Positions 52,501 to 61,100 of a stretch of DNA of 64,000 bases are shown piece by piece. Within the stretch, counting starts at the first letter, position 1, and the number at the start of each line of letters is the position of its first letter. The notes beneath the pieces are model-generated. The model was given only the letters and a program-made list of their open reading frames with translations, was not told where the DNA came from and ran no database searches. The translations under genes were made by a program, and so were the position numbers. The stretch lies in contig JBFXAF010000008.1 of assembly GCA_050184585.1 (NCBI GenBank), positions 1 to 64,000 of the forward strand, written 5' to 3'. This DNA is from JBFXAF01 sp050184585 (GTDB taxonomy: Bacteria; Pseudomonadota; Alphaproteobacteria; Rhizobiales; Rhizobiaceae).

Positions 52501-54035
52501 GCGAGCTCTCCGAACGCTTCGAGACCCATGATCCCGGCGCCAAGCAGTCCGGCGAGAAGATCCGCTGCGACGCCTGTCCGGTGATGTGCTACATCGCCGA
52601 CGGTCGCACCGGCGCCTGCGACCGCTATGGCAACGTCGCCGGCAAGATCGTGCGCACCGATCCGCTGGTCATCCTGCATCATGCCGAGGAGACCGGCGGC
52701 GCGGTGGTCCGCTTCGCCGACGGCGCCGAGTGGGACGGCTCGCTGATTGGCGCCCGCCGCCGTTTCGTCACTGCGATCGGGGCCGGCACGACCTACCCCG
52801 ACTACAAGCCAGCGCCCTTCATCGTCAGCCAGGAGGTCGAGGGCGTCGACCTCGTCACCGTGGTGACGGAAGGCATCTTCTCCTACTGCGGCGTGAAGGT
52901 GAAGATCGACACCGACCGTCACCTCGGCCCGGGGACCGCGACGGTTCGCGCGAAGGGCGAGGCGGTCGGCCACGTCACCACCGGCGAATACGGCTCGCAG
53001 ATGCTGTCGCTCGGCGGCGTGCATCACCTGACCGGCGGCTCGAAGTCGGAAGGCCGCGTTACCTGCGAGACCTTGCTCGATCTGTGCAACCGCAAGCCGG
53101 TCGAGCTCACCATCGACGGCGGCGCCAGCATCGTGGTCGAAGCCGGCAAGCCGCCGGTGATCGACGGCAAGGCCGAGAACCGCATGCGCGTCGGTTGCGG
53201 ATCGGCGACCATCGGCATGTTCGCCACCCAATGGCGCGGCTTGGTCGACGAAGTCGTCGTGGTCGACGACCACATCACCGGCGTCGTCTCGGAGCACCAG
53301 GCGGGCAAGGTTCTTGGCTGGGAGGACACCGGCATCAAGATCGTCGGCCGGCGCTCGACGCCGGGACGCTACTTCAAGGTTTCGGAGCCCGGCCTCGGCT
53401 GGGGCGGCACGACCATTTCCGATCCGCTGTCGATCCTCGGCGAGTGGAACCCGAAGAAGGGCGCGCGGCCGGGCTTGTCCATCCTCATGGTCTCCACCAC
53501 GGGCGAACAATTCGCCTATTACGAGCTGGACGAGGACCTCAGGCCAGTCGAGAAGCCGTTCCCCGAACGGCTGCGCAGATCGGTGGACCTGATCGAGGAG
53601 AACTGCGAGCCGGCGCTCTGCACCGTGCTCTTCGTCGGCGGCGCGGGCGGCTCGCTGCGCGCCGGCGTGGTCGAGAACCCGGTCAACCTGACGCGCTCCG
53701 TCCACGCGCTGCGCACCTTCGTCACCGTCGGCGGAGCGCCGGTCTATGTCTGGCCGGGCGGCGGGATAACCTTGATGGTCGACGTGACCACGGTGCCCGA
53801 AAACGCATTCGGCTACGTGCCGACGCCCGCGCTCGTCGCGCCGATCGAGTTCACGCTCCGCCGCGACGACTATGTGCGGCTCGGCGGCCACGCTTCGGAG
53901 ATCAGGACGATCGCCGACGTGCTCGCCAAGGGCGGCGAGTATGGCAATGCGCACCGCGCTTCTGGCGCGGCTTCCGGAATCACCTGGCCGCCGCTCGAGA
54001 CGCTGCGCCGCATGCCGCCGGAACGCCTGCAATGA
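52497..54035 (+). CDS. 6-hydroxynicotinate reductase-like iron-sulfur protein
   Basis: A 512-aa protein resembling the Eubacterium barkeri 6-hydroxynicotinate reductase family, which reduces 6-hydroxynicotinate to 1,4,5,6-tetrahydro-6-oxonicotinate. An N-terminal RCDACPVMCYIADGRTGACD motif (C-x2-C-x3-C-x10-C) is a likely [4Fe-4S] site. Long glycine-rich segments follow (GEYGSQMLSLGGVHHLTGGS, VGCGSATIGMFATQWRG, VGGAGGSLRAG, VWPGGGITLMVDVTTVPENA). It overlaps the hydroxylase gene by 4 bp and the UPF0280 gene by 4 bp, so all are one operon. The assignment is family-level recall, and the actual substrate may be another hydroxylated N-heterocycle. Confidence 0.75.
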   Translation: MSELSERFETHDPGAKQSGEKIRCDACPVMCYIADGRTGACDRYGNVAGKIVRTDPLVILHHAEETGGAVVRFADGAEWDGSLIGARRRFVTAIGAGTTYPDYKPAPFIVSQEVEGVDLVTVVTEGIFSYCGVKVKIDTDRHLGPGTATVRAKGEAVGHVTTGEYGSQMLSLGGVHHLTGGSKSEGRVTCETLLDLCNRKPVELTIDGGASIVVEAGKPPVIDGKAENRMRVGCGSATIGMFATQWRGLVDEVVVVDDHITGVVSEHQAGKVLGWEDTGIKIVGRRSTPGRYFKVSEPGLGWGGTTISDPLSILGEWNPKKGARPGLSILMVSTTGEQFAYYELDEDLRPVEKPFPERLRRSVDLIEENCEPALCTVLFVGGAGGSLRAGVVENPVNLTRSVHALRTFVTVGGAPVYVWPGGGITLMVDVTTVPENAFGYVPTPALVAPIEFTLRRDDYVRLGGHASEIRTIADVLAKGGEYGNAHRASGAASGITWPPLETLRRMPPERLQ

Positions 54036-54916
54036 ACCGGCCGCAGGCGCGACTGCTCGCCGACGGCCGCCGGCTGCATCTCAACCATGGACCGATCGAC
54101 CTGATCGCCGAGGCATTCGGCGAGATGGGGGAAGTCGAGGCCGCCTATCGTCAGATCGTGACGCGATTCGACACCGTGCTCGGCGAACTGGTCGAGGAGC
54201 TGGCCGAGCTGCGCAAGCCGGCATCCGTCCTGCCCCGCGCCTTCGCGGGCTCGACCGCGCGGCGAATGGAAGCCGCGGTCGCGCCATTGTCCGAAACCTT
54301 CATCACACCTATGGCGGCCGTGGCCGGCGCGGTCGCCGACGAGACGCTCGCGGCGCTGGTCGAGGGCCGGCGGCTCGACAAGGCTTATGTCAATGACGGC
54401 GGCGACGTCGCCATCCATCTGACGCCGGGCGCGTCGATCGGGGCGGCGATCGCCGGAACTGGACACGCGCTCTCCGACCGGCTCACGATCCACCACGCCG
54501 ATGACGTGCGCGGGATCGCCACCAGCGGCTGGCCGGGACGAAGCTTCTCGCTCGGGATCGCCGACGCTGTCACGGTTCTTGCCCGAACGGCCGCGCAGGC
54601 CGACGCCGCTGCCACGATCATCGCCAACGCCGTCGACCTGCCCGGCCATCCTGCCGTGACGCGGGAAGCGGCCAACGGCCTCGCGCCCGACAGCGATCTC
54701 GCCGACCGTCTGGTGACGACGGGCGTCGGGCCGCTCTCCGCCCCCGAGATTTCTGAAGCGCTCGGGCGAGGCGCCGCTGTCGCCGAACATCTGCGCCGGC
54801 GAGGGCTGATCGAAGCCGCCGCCCTGTTCCTCAAGGGCGAGACGCGGGTGGTCGGCAGGACAATGCTTGCGTCGGCACAACACGAAAAAATGTACAGGGA
54901 GCCCGTCCATGCCTGA
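54032..54916 (+). CDS. UPF0280-family protein (ApbE-like fold)
   Basis: A 294-aa protein of the UPF0280 group. The segments YVNDGGDVAIHL and GIATSGWPGRSFSLGIADAV correspond to the GGD and ATSG motifs of ApbE flavin transferases, with an AAQADAAATIIANAVD segment like the AxxADAxATA motif. This suggests flavin or FMN-transfer chemistry, possibly on the reductase encoded just upstream. It overlaps the neighbours on both sides (4 and 8 bp). No signal peptide is seen, so it should act in the cytoplasm. No biochemical role is established for the family to my knowledge. Confidence 0.85.
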   Translation: MNRPQARLLADGRRLHLNHGPIDLIAEAFGEMGEVEAAYRQIVTRFDTVLGELVEELAELRKPASVLPRAFAGSTARRMEAAVAPLSETFITPMAAVAGAVADETLAALVEGRRLDKAYVNDGGDVAIHLTPGASIGAAIAGTGHALSDRLTIHHADDVRGIATSGWPGRSFSLGIADAVTVLARTAAQADAAATIIANAVDLPGHPAVTREAANGLAPDSDLADRLVTTGVGPLSAPEISEALGRGAAVAEHLRRRGLIEAAALFLKGETRVVGRTMLASAQHEKMYREPVHA

Positions 54917-55487
54917 CTTTCCGATCCGCAAGGTGGCGGTGCTCACCGAGGAGATCCTGCACGACGGAGGCCCCGCCGCCAGGCCGCGCCGCCGCGCGGC
55001 GGCGATGGCTCTGGTGGCCAATCCCTTCGCCGGTCGCTTCGCGGCCGAACTCCAGCCCGCGATGGACGACCTTAAACCGCTCGGCCTGTTGCTGACCGAC
55101 AGGCTCGTCGCCGCCCTCGGCGACATCGAGGCGATCGACGGATATGGCAAGGGAGCGATCGTCGGCTCGAATGGCGAGATCGAGCACGGGGCGCTCTGGC
55201 ACGTTCCGGGCGGCTACGCCATGCGCGACCGTCTCGGCAAGGCGAAGGCCATCGTTCCCTCCGCCATGAAGGTCGGCGCGTTCGGCGCCAGCCTCGACGT
55301 GCCCATCGGCCACGTCAACGCCGCCTATGTGCGCAGCCATTTCGACGCCATGACGGTTTCCATGCCCGACGGGCCCAGGCCGGACGAGATCCTGTTCGTG
55401 CTGGCGATGAGTTGCGGCCCGCGCGTGCACAGCCGCATGGGCGGGCTGGAGGCGGGAGACATCAAGGTCTGGGACGGACAGCGATGA
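54909..55487 (+). CDS. DUF1185 'amino acid synthesis' family protein
   Basis: A 192-aa protein starting MPDFPIRKVAVLTEEILHDG at 54909. Family features are ALVANPFAGRFAAELQPAMD, DGYGKGAIVGSNGEIEHGAL, AMKVGAFGASLDVPIGHVNA and DEILFVLAMSCGPRVHSRMG. Despite the family name no synthetic reaction is established; a chorismate-mutase-like or cyclic-substrate hydrolase fold is possible. It lies between UPF0280 and MarR genes in one operon, so I expect a role in processing the heterocycle or its ring-opened product. Confidence 0.85.
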   Translation: MPDFPIRKVAVLTEEILHDGGPAARPRRRAAAMALVANPFAGRFAAELQPAMDDLKPLGLLLTDRLVAALGDIEAIDGYGKGAIVGSNGEIEHGALWHVPGGYAMRDRLGKAKAIVPSAMKVGAFGASLDVPIGHVNAAYVRSHFDAMTVSMPDGPRPDEILFVLAMSCGPRVHSRMGGLEAGDIKVWDGQR

Positions 55488-55942
55488 GCGGCGAGAAGAA
55501 CCTCCTGAAGCTGGTCGAGGCGCCGGACCTTCCGGACGTCTATCAGCTCCAGGACCAGGTCGGCTTCATCCTGCGCAAGGCCCACCAGCGGCATGTCGCG
55601 ATCTTCGCCTCGCACATCTCCGACCTCACGCCGCCGCAGTTCGCCGCGCTCGCCAAACTCGCCGATGTCGGCGAGACGTCGCAGAACCAGCTCGGCGCGC
55701 TTGTCGCCATGGACGCCGCCACGATCAAGGGCGTCATCGACCGGCTCAAGGCGCGCGGGCTCGTTGCCCTCACCCGGCACGAGGGCGACAAGAGACGGCT
55801 CATGGTGAGCCTCACCGCGGCCGGGCGGGATGCCATCGCCGCCCTCGTCCCGCTGGCGAAGCAGATCACCGCCGAGACGCTGGCCCCGCTGACCGAACGC
55901 GAGGCCGCGACGCTGGCGAGGCTGCTTGCCAAGCTGACCTGA
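55484..55942 (+). CDS. MarR-family transcriptional regulator
   Basis: A 152-aa winged-helix regulator. It contains LQDQVGFILRKAHQRHVAIF (dimer helix), LTPPQFAALAKLADVGETSQ, NQLGALVAMDAATIKGVIDRL (recognition helix) and LVALTRHEGDKRRLMVSLT (wing). MarR proteins of catabolic operons usually release DNA when they bind an aromatic substrate or CoA ester. As the last gene of the 48908-55942 operon, it is the best candidate for binding the similar dyads at 43377, 48853 and 60982. Its last 77 bp overlap the convergent topoisomerase gene. Confidence 0.92.
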   Translation: MSGEKNLLKLVEAPDLPDVYQLQDQVGFILRKAHQRHVAIFASHISDLTPPQFAALAKLADVGETSQNQLGALVAMDAATIKGVIDRLKARGLVALTRHEGDKRRLMVSLTAAGRDAIAALVPLAKQITAETLAPLTEREAATLARLLAKLT

Positions 55943-57029
55943 CGGGTCTTGTCGCGCGCTCCGCCTTCGGCCTTTCCACGAGCCAGCGCGCGACGATCGC
56001 CTCGGCGCGGTCGAGCCCCTTCGGCGTGCGTTTCACCTTGTCGCGCGCCATCCCGAGGCCCCGCTCCAGCGTGCCCTGGCTCCATGCATCGATCACCCGA
56101 GGGTGGATGTAGCAGGAGCGGCAGACCGCGCGGGTGTTGCCCAGCACGCCGGCCACCTCGTCTATGGCGAGGTTGAGCGTCCGGCGCATGGCCGTCTTCG
56201 TCTCGGGCACCGGCGTGGCGGCGAGCGCGCCGGCGGCCGCCACCGTGCCGCCCCATGTGCGGAAATGCTTCGAGGAGAATTCCGGCCCCATCGCGTCACG
56301 GATATAGTCGTTCACGTCCTGCGATCGAACGGCGCGGCGCTCGCCGTCCTCATCCAAATACTGGAACAGGTTCTGCCCGGGTAGCTCGGCGACGTTCTTC
56401 AGGATGCGCGCCAGCCGACGGTCGACGAGCTTGAGATTCCACTCCTTGCCGGACTTGCCTCGGAACGAGAAACGCAGCGTCGAGCCGGCGATGGCGACAT
56501 GCTTCGTGCGCAACGTCGTCAGGCCGAAGCTGCCGTTTTGCTTGGCGTAGGAATCGTTGCCGACACGGATCATCGCATTGTCGAGCAGCCAGACGACCGA
56601 GGCGATCACCTTCTCGCGCGGCATCCCGCGCCGTCTCAGATCGGCGTCGACGCGTTTGCGCAGCGAAGGAAGCGCACGGGCGAAGGCGGCAAGGCTCGCA
56701 TATTTCGTTTCGTCGCGGAACGCCGCCCACTTCTCGTGGTACCGATACTGCTTGCGTCCCTTGTCGTCCCGGCCGGTCGCCTGGATGTGGCCGCGCGGGC
56801 TCCTGCAGATCCAGACGTCGGTCCATGCCGGCGGGATGGCCAGCGCGCGGATGCGTTCCACGGTTCGGGCATCGGTGACCCTGTCGCCGTCTGGTCCGAC
56901 ATAGAAGAAGCCGCGCCCGGAGCGCCTGCGGCGGATACCGGGATCGTCGTCGCCGACATGCAGCAGGGACGCCGCCTCGGCGGGATGCGGCGGGTCTTCG
57001 GATTCTTGCTTCGCAAGGCGGTCGAGCAC
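55866..57029 (-). CDS. DNA topoisomerase IB (poxvirus-type)
   Basis: Relaxes supercoils through a 3'-phosphotyrosine intermediate. The 387-aa protein has an N-terminal domain with GRGFFYVGPDGDRVTDARTV and AIPPAWTDVWICRSPRGHIQ. The catalytic domain includes GNDSYAKQNGSFGLTTLRTK, FSFRGKSGKEW, RTWGGTVAAAGAL and the active-site tyrosine in CRSCYIHPRVIDAW. GTG 57029 (VLDRLAKQESEDPPHP) is chosen; upstream in-frame sequence is Arg-rich shadow of hyuB. It ends in a basic low-complexity tail that overlaps marR by 77 bp. It interrupts the gap between the reductase operon and hyuAB. Confidence 0.9.
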   Translation of the reverse strand: MLDRLAKQESEDPPHPAEAASLLHVGDDDPGIRRRRSGRGFFYVGPDGDRVTDARTVERIRALAIPPAWTDVWICRSPRGHIQATGRDDKGRKQYRYHEKWAAFRDETKYASLAAFARALPSLRKRVDADLRRRGMPREKVIASVVWLLDNAMIRVGNDSYAKQNGSFGLTTLRTKHVAIAGSTLRFSFRGKSGKEWNLKLVDRRLARILKNVAELPGQNLFQYLDEDGERRAVRSQDVNDYIRDAMGPEFSSKHFRTWGGTVAAAGALAATPVPETKTAMRRTLNLAIDEVAGVLGNTRAVCRSCYIHPRVIDAWSQGTLERGLGMARDKVKRTPKGLDRAEAIVARWLVERPKAERATRPVRSAWQAASPASRPRVRSAGPASRR

Positions 57030-57096
57030 GCGGAACTCCCTCGCGTCCCCTGAGGACGCGGCCCGGTAACCGCGTCGCGCCGCGAAAGTTCCGGGC

Positions 57097-58833
57097 TCAG
57101 CGGCCGCGCAGCGCCTTCGTCCGGACCTCGTCGAGGCCCCCGCCGGCGATGGCGACGCCGAACAGCGTCTCCGCCTCCTCGGCCGTGTAGTAGCCGAGCC
57201 TGACATCCTCGGCGACACGCTCGGCGGGCCGCCTGAGGGGGTCGCCATAACCGCCTCCGCCCGGCGTGCCGACCTTGACCCGGTCTCCCGCTTTCAGCGG
57301 AATGTCCTGCTCCTTCGATAGATGCGGAGGAACATGCGCGTCGCCGCCCCTGAACACGGTGACGGTGTTCACCGCGCCGTCCTTGCCGCCCAGCGCGCCC
57401 TGCGGGCCGAAACGCCCGTGGTCCATGACGAACGACGCACGCGCCTCGCCGCGCAGCAGCTCGACTTCGTAGGCCAGCCCGAAGCCGCCGCGATGCTCGC
57501 CGGCGCCGCCCGAGCCCTCGCGTAGCGCATATTCGCGGTAGAGCACCGGATAGGCCTGCTCCATCACTTCGACCGGCGGCGACTTCGATATCCCGATGGT
57601 CGAGCAGCCATTGGTCAGCCCGTCATGATCGGCATTGCCCCCATAGCCGCCGCCGGAGATCTGATACATGACGAAGTCGCGCTGGCGCGCCGGATCGCGG
57701 CCCCCGAGCGCGAAATTGCCGCTCGAGCCGGCCGGCGCCGCGGTCACCTTGCCGGGCAGCGCCTGCACCAGCGCGGCGAAGACGCTTTCCGCGATCCGCT
57801 GCGAGACCTCGGCAGCGCATCCCGAGACCGGCCTCGGATACTTCGCGTCGAGGAAGGTCCCCACCGGGCGCTTGACGATCAGCGGTTCGAAGGCCCCGGC
57901 GCTGATCGGCACGTCGGGGAAGATGTGACGCATCGCCAGATAGACCGACGACAGGGTCGTGGCGATGACGCTGTTCATCGGCCCGGCGCAGGGCGGACTG
58001 GATTCGGAGAAGTCGAAGGTCAGCGTATCGCTCTTCTTCTCGACCGACAGCGCGATCGTCAGCGGCTCATCGACGACGCCGTCGGAATCGACGAACGCCT
58101 TCGATCGATAGACGCCGTCGCGGATCGAGCGGATGTTGGCGCGCATCTGCGCCGCGGCGCGACGTCTGAGCTCGGTGATCGCCGCGACGACCGTCTCGTC
58201 GCCGTAGCGGTCGAGGATCGCGGCGAGGCGCTCCTCGCCGATCGACAGCGCCGCGGCCTGCGCCTTGATGTCTCCGATGCGCTGGTCCGCCACCCGGATG
58301 TTCGAGGTGATGATCGCGAGGATCTCCGGATCGAGATCGCCCTTCTTGAACAGCTTTACCGGCGGCAGCCGCAGCCCCTCCTGCTCGACCGCCGTGGCCG
58401 ACGCCGAGAAGCCGCCCGGCACCGCGCCGCCGATGTCCGGCCAGTGCCCCGTGTTCGACAGCCAGCAGAAGATTTTTCCGTCCCGATAGACCGGCTTGGC
58501 GAAACGCACATCCATCAAATGCGTGCCGCCCAGATAAGGGTCGTTGACGATGTAGACATCGCCCGGTTCCGGCGGCAGGCAGCGCTTCTCCCGGATCATG
58601 TCGATGATCGTCATCGTCGAGTACTGCATGACGCCGACGAAGACCGGCAGCCCGCCCGCGCCCTGCGCAATCAGCGAACCGTCCGAAGCCGAGTAGATGC
58701 CGTCCGAACGGTCGTTGGCCTCGGCGATGACGGGCGAGAAGGCGGCCCGGCTGAAGGCGAGATCCATCTCGTCGCAGACCTGCTGGAGCGCCGCCTGGAC
58801 GACCGAGAGCGTGATGGCGTCGAGTTCGGACAT
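57097..58833 (-). CDS. Hydantoinase/oxoprolinase subunit B
   Basis: A 578-aa subunit of ATP-dependent cyclic-amide hydrolases (5-oxoprolinase, N-methylhydantoinase, acetophenone carboxylase group). Motifs are MDLAFSRAAFSPVIAEANDR, PGDVYIVNDPYLGGTHLMD, VRFAKPVYRDGKIFCWLSNT and the GGYGGNADHDG...GGFGLAYEVELLRG end with GTPGGGGYGDPLRR. The start is ATG 58833 behind GGAGGGGGTGAGG, or GTG 58839 overlapping the hyuA stop. It acts with HyuA. A lactam such as tetrahydro-6-oxonicotinate is a plausible substrate here. Confidence 0.93.
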   Translation of the reverse strand: MSELDAITLSVVQAALQQVCDEMDLAFSRAAFSPVIAEANDRSDGIYSASDGSLIAQGAGGLPVFVGVMQYSTMTIIDMIREKRCLPPEPGDVYIVNDPYLGGTHLMDVRFAKPVYRDGKIFCWLSNTGHWPDIGGAVPGGFSASATAVEQEGLRLPPVKLFKKGDLDPEILAIITSNIRVADQRIGDIKAQAAALSIGEERLAAILDRYGDETVVAAITELRRRAAAQMRANIRSIRDGVYRSKAFVDSDGVVDEPLTIALSVEKKSDTLTFDFSESSPPCAGPMNSVIATTLSSVYLAMRHIFPDVPISAGAFEPLIVKRPVGTFLDAKYPRPVSGCAAEVSQRIAESVFAALVQALPGKVTAAPAGSSGNFALGGRDPARQRDFVMYQISGGGYGGNADHDGLTNGCSTIGISKSPPVEVMEQAYPVLYREYALREGSGGAGEHRGGFGLAYEVELLRGEARASFVMDHGRFGPQGALGGKDGAVNTVTVFRGGDAHVPPHLSKEQDIPLKAGDRVKVGTPGGGGYGDPLRRPAERVAEDVRLGYYTAEEAETLFGVAIAGGGLDEVRTKALRGR

Positions 58834-58835
58834 CC

Positions 58836-60902
58836 TCACCCCCTCCCGATCGCAATCACGATGTTGCCGTCGGCGTCGCCGGTCGCCCGGTCGCCCGGCG
58901 GGATCACCGTCGTGGCGTCCATCTGCTCCAGGATCGCCGGTCCGACGATCTCGACGTCCAGCGGCAGCTTCTCGCGTGCATGGACCGGCGTCAGAACCCA
59001 GGCCTTGCCGAACCGCACAGGACGCTCGCCGATCTGGGCGCCGGCCAGCGTCGGGGCGCGACCGGCCGGGTCGATCAGCGTGGAGAGGTCGACCGGCGGT
59101 CTGACGCCGGTGACCGAGCTGTTCAGATTGACCAGGTTGGCGCGAATCTCCGGCAGTTGGACGCGGAAGCGGCGCCAGTAGGCCTGCTCGAAAAGTCGCT
59201 GCAATTCGGTCCGTTCGACCCGTCCCTCCGGCAGCGGCACGTTGAGGATGTGCGTCTGCCCGACGAACTGCATGTCGGCCGAATGGGTGGTGCGAACGCC
59301 GTCGAGCGCCACCGTCTCCTTGTCGATCAGCGCGCGGCCCTCACGGCGATGGCGTTCGAGGATGGCGTCCATCGCCGCCTCATCCAGACCCGCCACCGGC
59401 TGGTTGACGGTGTTGACGAAATCGTGGCGAAGGTCGGCGACCACGCAGCCCAGTGCGTTGGTGATGCCCGGCCGCGCGGGCACCAGCACCTTGGGCAGCC
59501 CGAGTTCGCGCGCCAGCGCCGCCGCGTGCAGCGGCCCCGCCCCTCCAAAGGCGAAGAGGGCAAAATCCCGGGGGTCGTGGCCGCGAGACACCGAAACCAT
59601 GCGGATTGCGCCTGCCATCTTGAGGTTGGCCAGGCGGAGTACCGCGCCCGCCGCGTCGTCGCCGTCGAGGCCCGCGAGCTTCCCGATCTTCTCCACGAAG
59701 ACCGAGCGCACCTCTTCCACGGTCACCGGACTATCGACGGCGAGCAGCTTGTTGGGGTCGAGCCTGCCAAGCACGAGGTTGGCGTCGGTGATCGTCGGCT
59801 CGCTGCCGCCGCGTCCATAGCAGATCGGCCCGGGCGAGGCGCCCGCGCTCTGCGGCCCGACTTGGATCAGTCCCGCCGCGTCGACTCGCGCGATCGAGCC
59901 GCCGCCGGCGCCCAGCGTATGCACGTCCACCATCGGGACGTGGATCGGCATGGCGTATTCGATCTCGGTCTCGTTGGTGACGGCGGGCTCGGCGTCCCGG
60001 ATCAGCGCCACGTCCGTCGAGGTCCCGCCCATGTCGTAGGTGACGAGATTTGGAAAGCCCGCGCGCCTGCCGGTGTAGGCTGCCGCGATGACGCCCGAAG
60101 CCGGGCCGGACATCACCGTCTTCGCCGGCTCGCGGGTGACGAAGCGGGCGGAGATCATGCCGCCATTGCCGTTCATGATCAGGAAGTCCCGGTCGTATCC
60201 CCGGGCGGATAGTTCGTCGCGCAGCGTGCCGACATAGCGGTCGAGGACCGGCTGCACGGCGGCGTTGACGGCGGCCGTGACGCCGCGTTCGAACTCGCGC
60301 GCCTCCGACAGCAGCGCATGGCCCATGGTGATGTAGCCGTTCGGCCAGCTCTCGGTCGCGATTTCGGCGGCGCGGCGCTCATGCGAAGGGTTGGCGTAGG
60401 AATGCAGGAAATGGATCACCAGCGACTCGCAGCCCTTGGCGAGCAGCGTCGCCACCGCCTTGCGGACCTCCTCCTCGTCCAGCACGGTCCGCACCGCGCC
60501 CGACGCCTCGACGCGCTCGCCGACTTCCAGCCTGAGGTCGCGCGGGACCACCGGCACGAACACGCCGGTCATGCCGTAGGCGTTCGGCCGTGTGCGCCTG
60601 CCGAGTTCGATCACGTCGCGGAAGCCGCGCGTGGTGATCATGCCGGTGCGGGCGAGACGGCGCTCCAGCACCGCATTGGTGGTGGTCGTCGTACCGTGGA
60701 CGATGAGGTCGATGCCGGAGGGATCGCGGCCTGCCGCGGCGAGCGCGGCGATGACGCCATGCGCCTGATTGGCTGGTGTCGTCGGCGTCTTCGCCACCCT
60801 GACCCGACCGGCGTCGGCCGCGTCGATCAGGATCAAGTCGGTGAAGGTGCCGCCGACGTCGATGCCGGCCACCACGCCGCCCGCGCGAACATTCTCATCC
60901 AT
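58836..60902 (-). CDS. Hydantoinase/oxoprolinase subunit A
   Basis: A 688-aa ATP-binding subunit with actin-like nucleotide motifs. VVAGIDVGGTFTDLILIDA lies at residues 9-27, followed by IVHGTTTTTNAVLERR, MSGPASGVIAAAYTGR, YDMGGTSTDVALI and FAFGGAGPLHAAALARELG. It phosphorylates the amide oxygen so that subunit B can open the ring. It starts at 60902, divergent from the ferredoxin-NADP reductase gene across a 198-bp gap that holds the dyad at 60982. It is co-transcribed with hyuB. Confidence 0.94.
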   Translation of the reverse strand: MDENVRAGGVVAGIDVGGTFTDLILIDAADAGRVRVAKTPTTPANQAHGVIAALAAAGRDPSGIDLIVHGTTTTTNAVLERRLARTGMITTRGFRDVIELGRRTRPNAYGMTGVFVPVVPRDLRLEVGERVEASGAVRTVLDEEEVRKAVATLLAKGCESLVIHFLHSYANPSHERRAAEIATESWPNGYITMGHALLSEAREFERGVTAAVNAAVQPVLDRYVGTLRDELSARGYDRDFLIMNGNGGMISARFVTREPAKTVMSGPASGVIAAAYTGRRAGFPNLVTYDMGGTSTDVALIRDAEPAVTNETEIEYAMPIHVPMVDVHTLGAGGGSIARVDAAGLIQVGPQSAGASPGPICYGRGGSEPTITDANLVLGRLDPNKLLAVDSPVTVEEVRSVFVEKIGKLAGLDGDDAAGAVLRLANLKMAGAIRMVSVSRGHDPRDFALFAFGGAGPLHAAALARELGLPKVLVPARPGITNALGCVVADLRHDFVNTVNQPVAGLDEAAMDAILERHRREGRALIDKETVALDGVRTTHSADMQFVGQTHILNVPLPEGRVERTELQRLFEQAYWRRFRVQLPEIRANLVNLNSSVTGVRPPVDLSTLIDPAGRAPTLAGAQIGERPVRFGKAWVLTPVHAREKLPLDVEIVGPAILEQMDATTVIPPGDRATGDADGNIVIAIGRG

Positions 60903-60981
60903 CGGCGAAATCCGGAATGCACGACCTGCGGCATATCGACAGTTTGGAACCCGTTTCCGCCCCGCGACCTTGACCGGAATT

Positions 60982-61001
60982 CATTTGTATACGAATAAAT
61001 G
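60982..61001. promoter_or_regulatory. Candidate operator between hyuA and fpr
   Basis: CATTTGTATACGAATAAATG contains GTATAC and the near-dyad TTGT-AT-ACGA. It lies 80 bp before hyuA and 99 bp before fpr and matches the site at 48853 in 12 of 18 bases with only transitions between them. It could also be part of an AT-rich promoter. Confidence 0.4.
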
Positions 61002-61100
61002 TCGCTGACAAGCACTCAACGCTTCCAGGCATTTGGCCGGTCGCGGCGACCGCGTTCGCCGCCCCGAGTCGGGCCCTTGCGCGGCACTACGAGCGAGACG

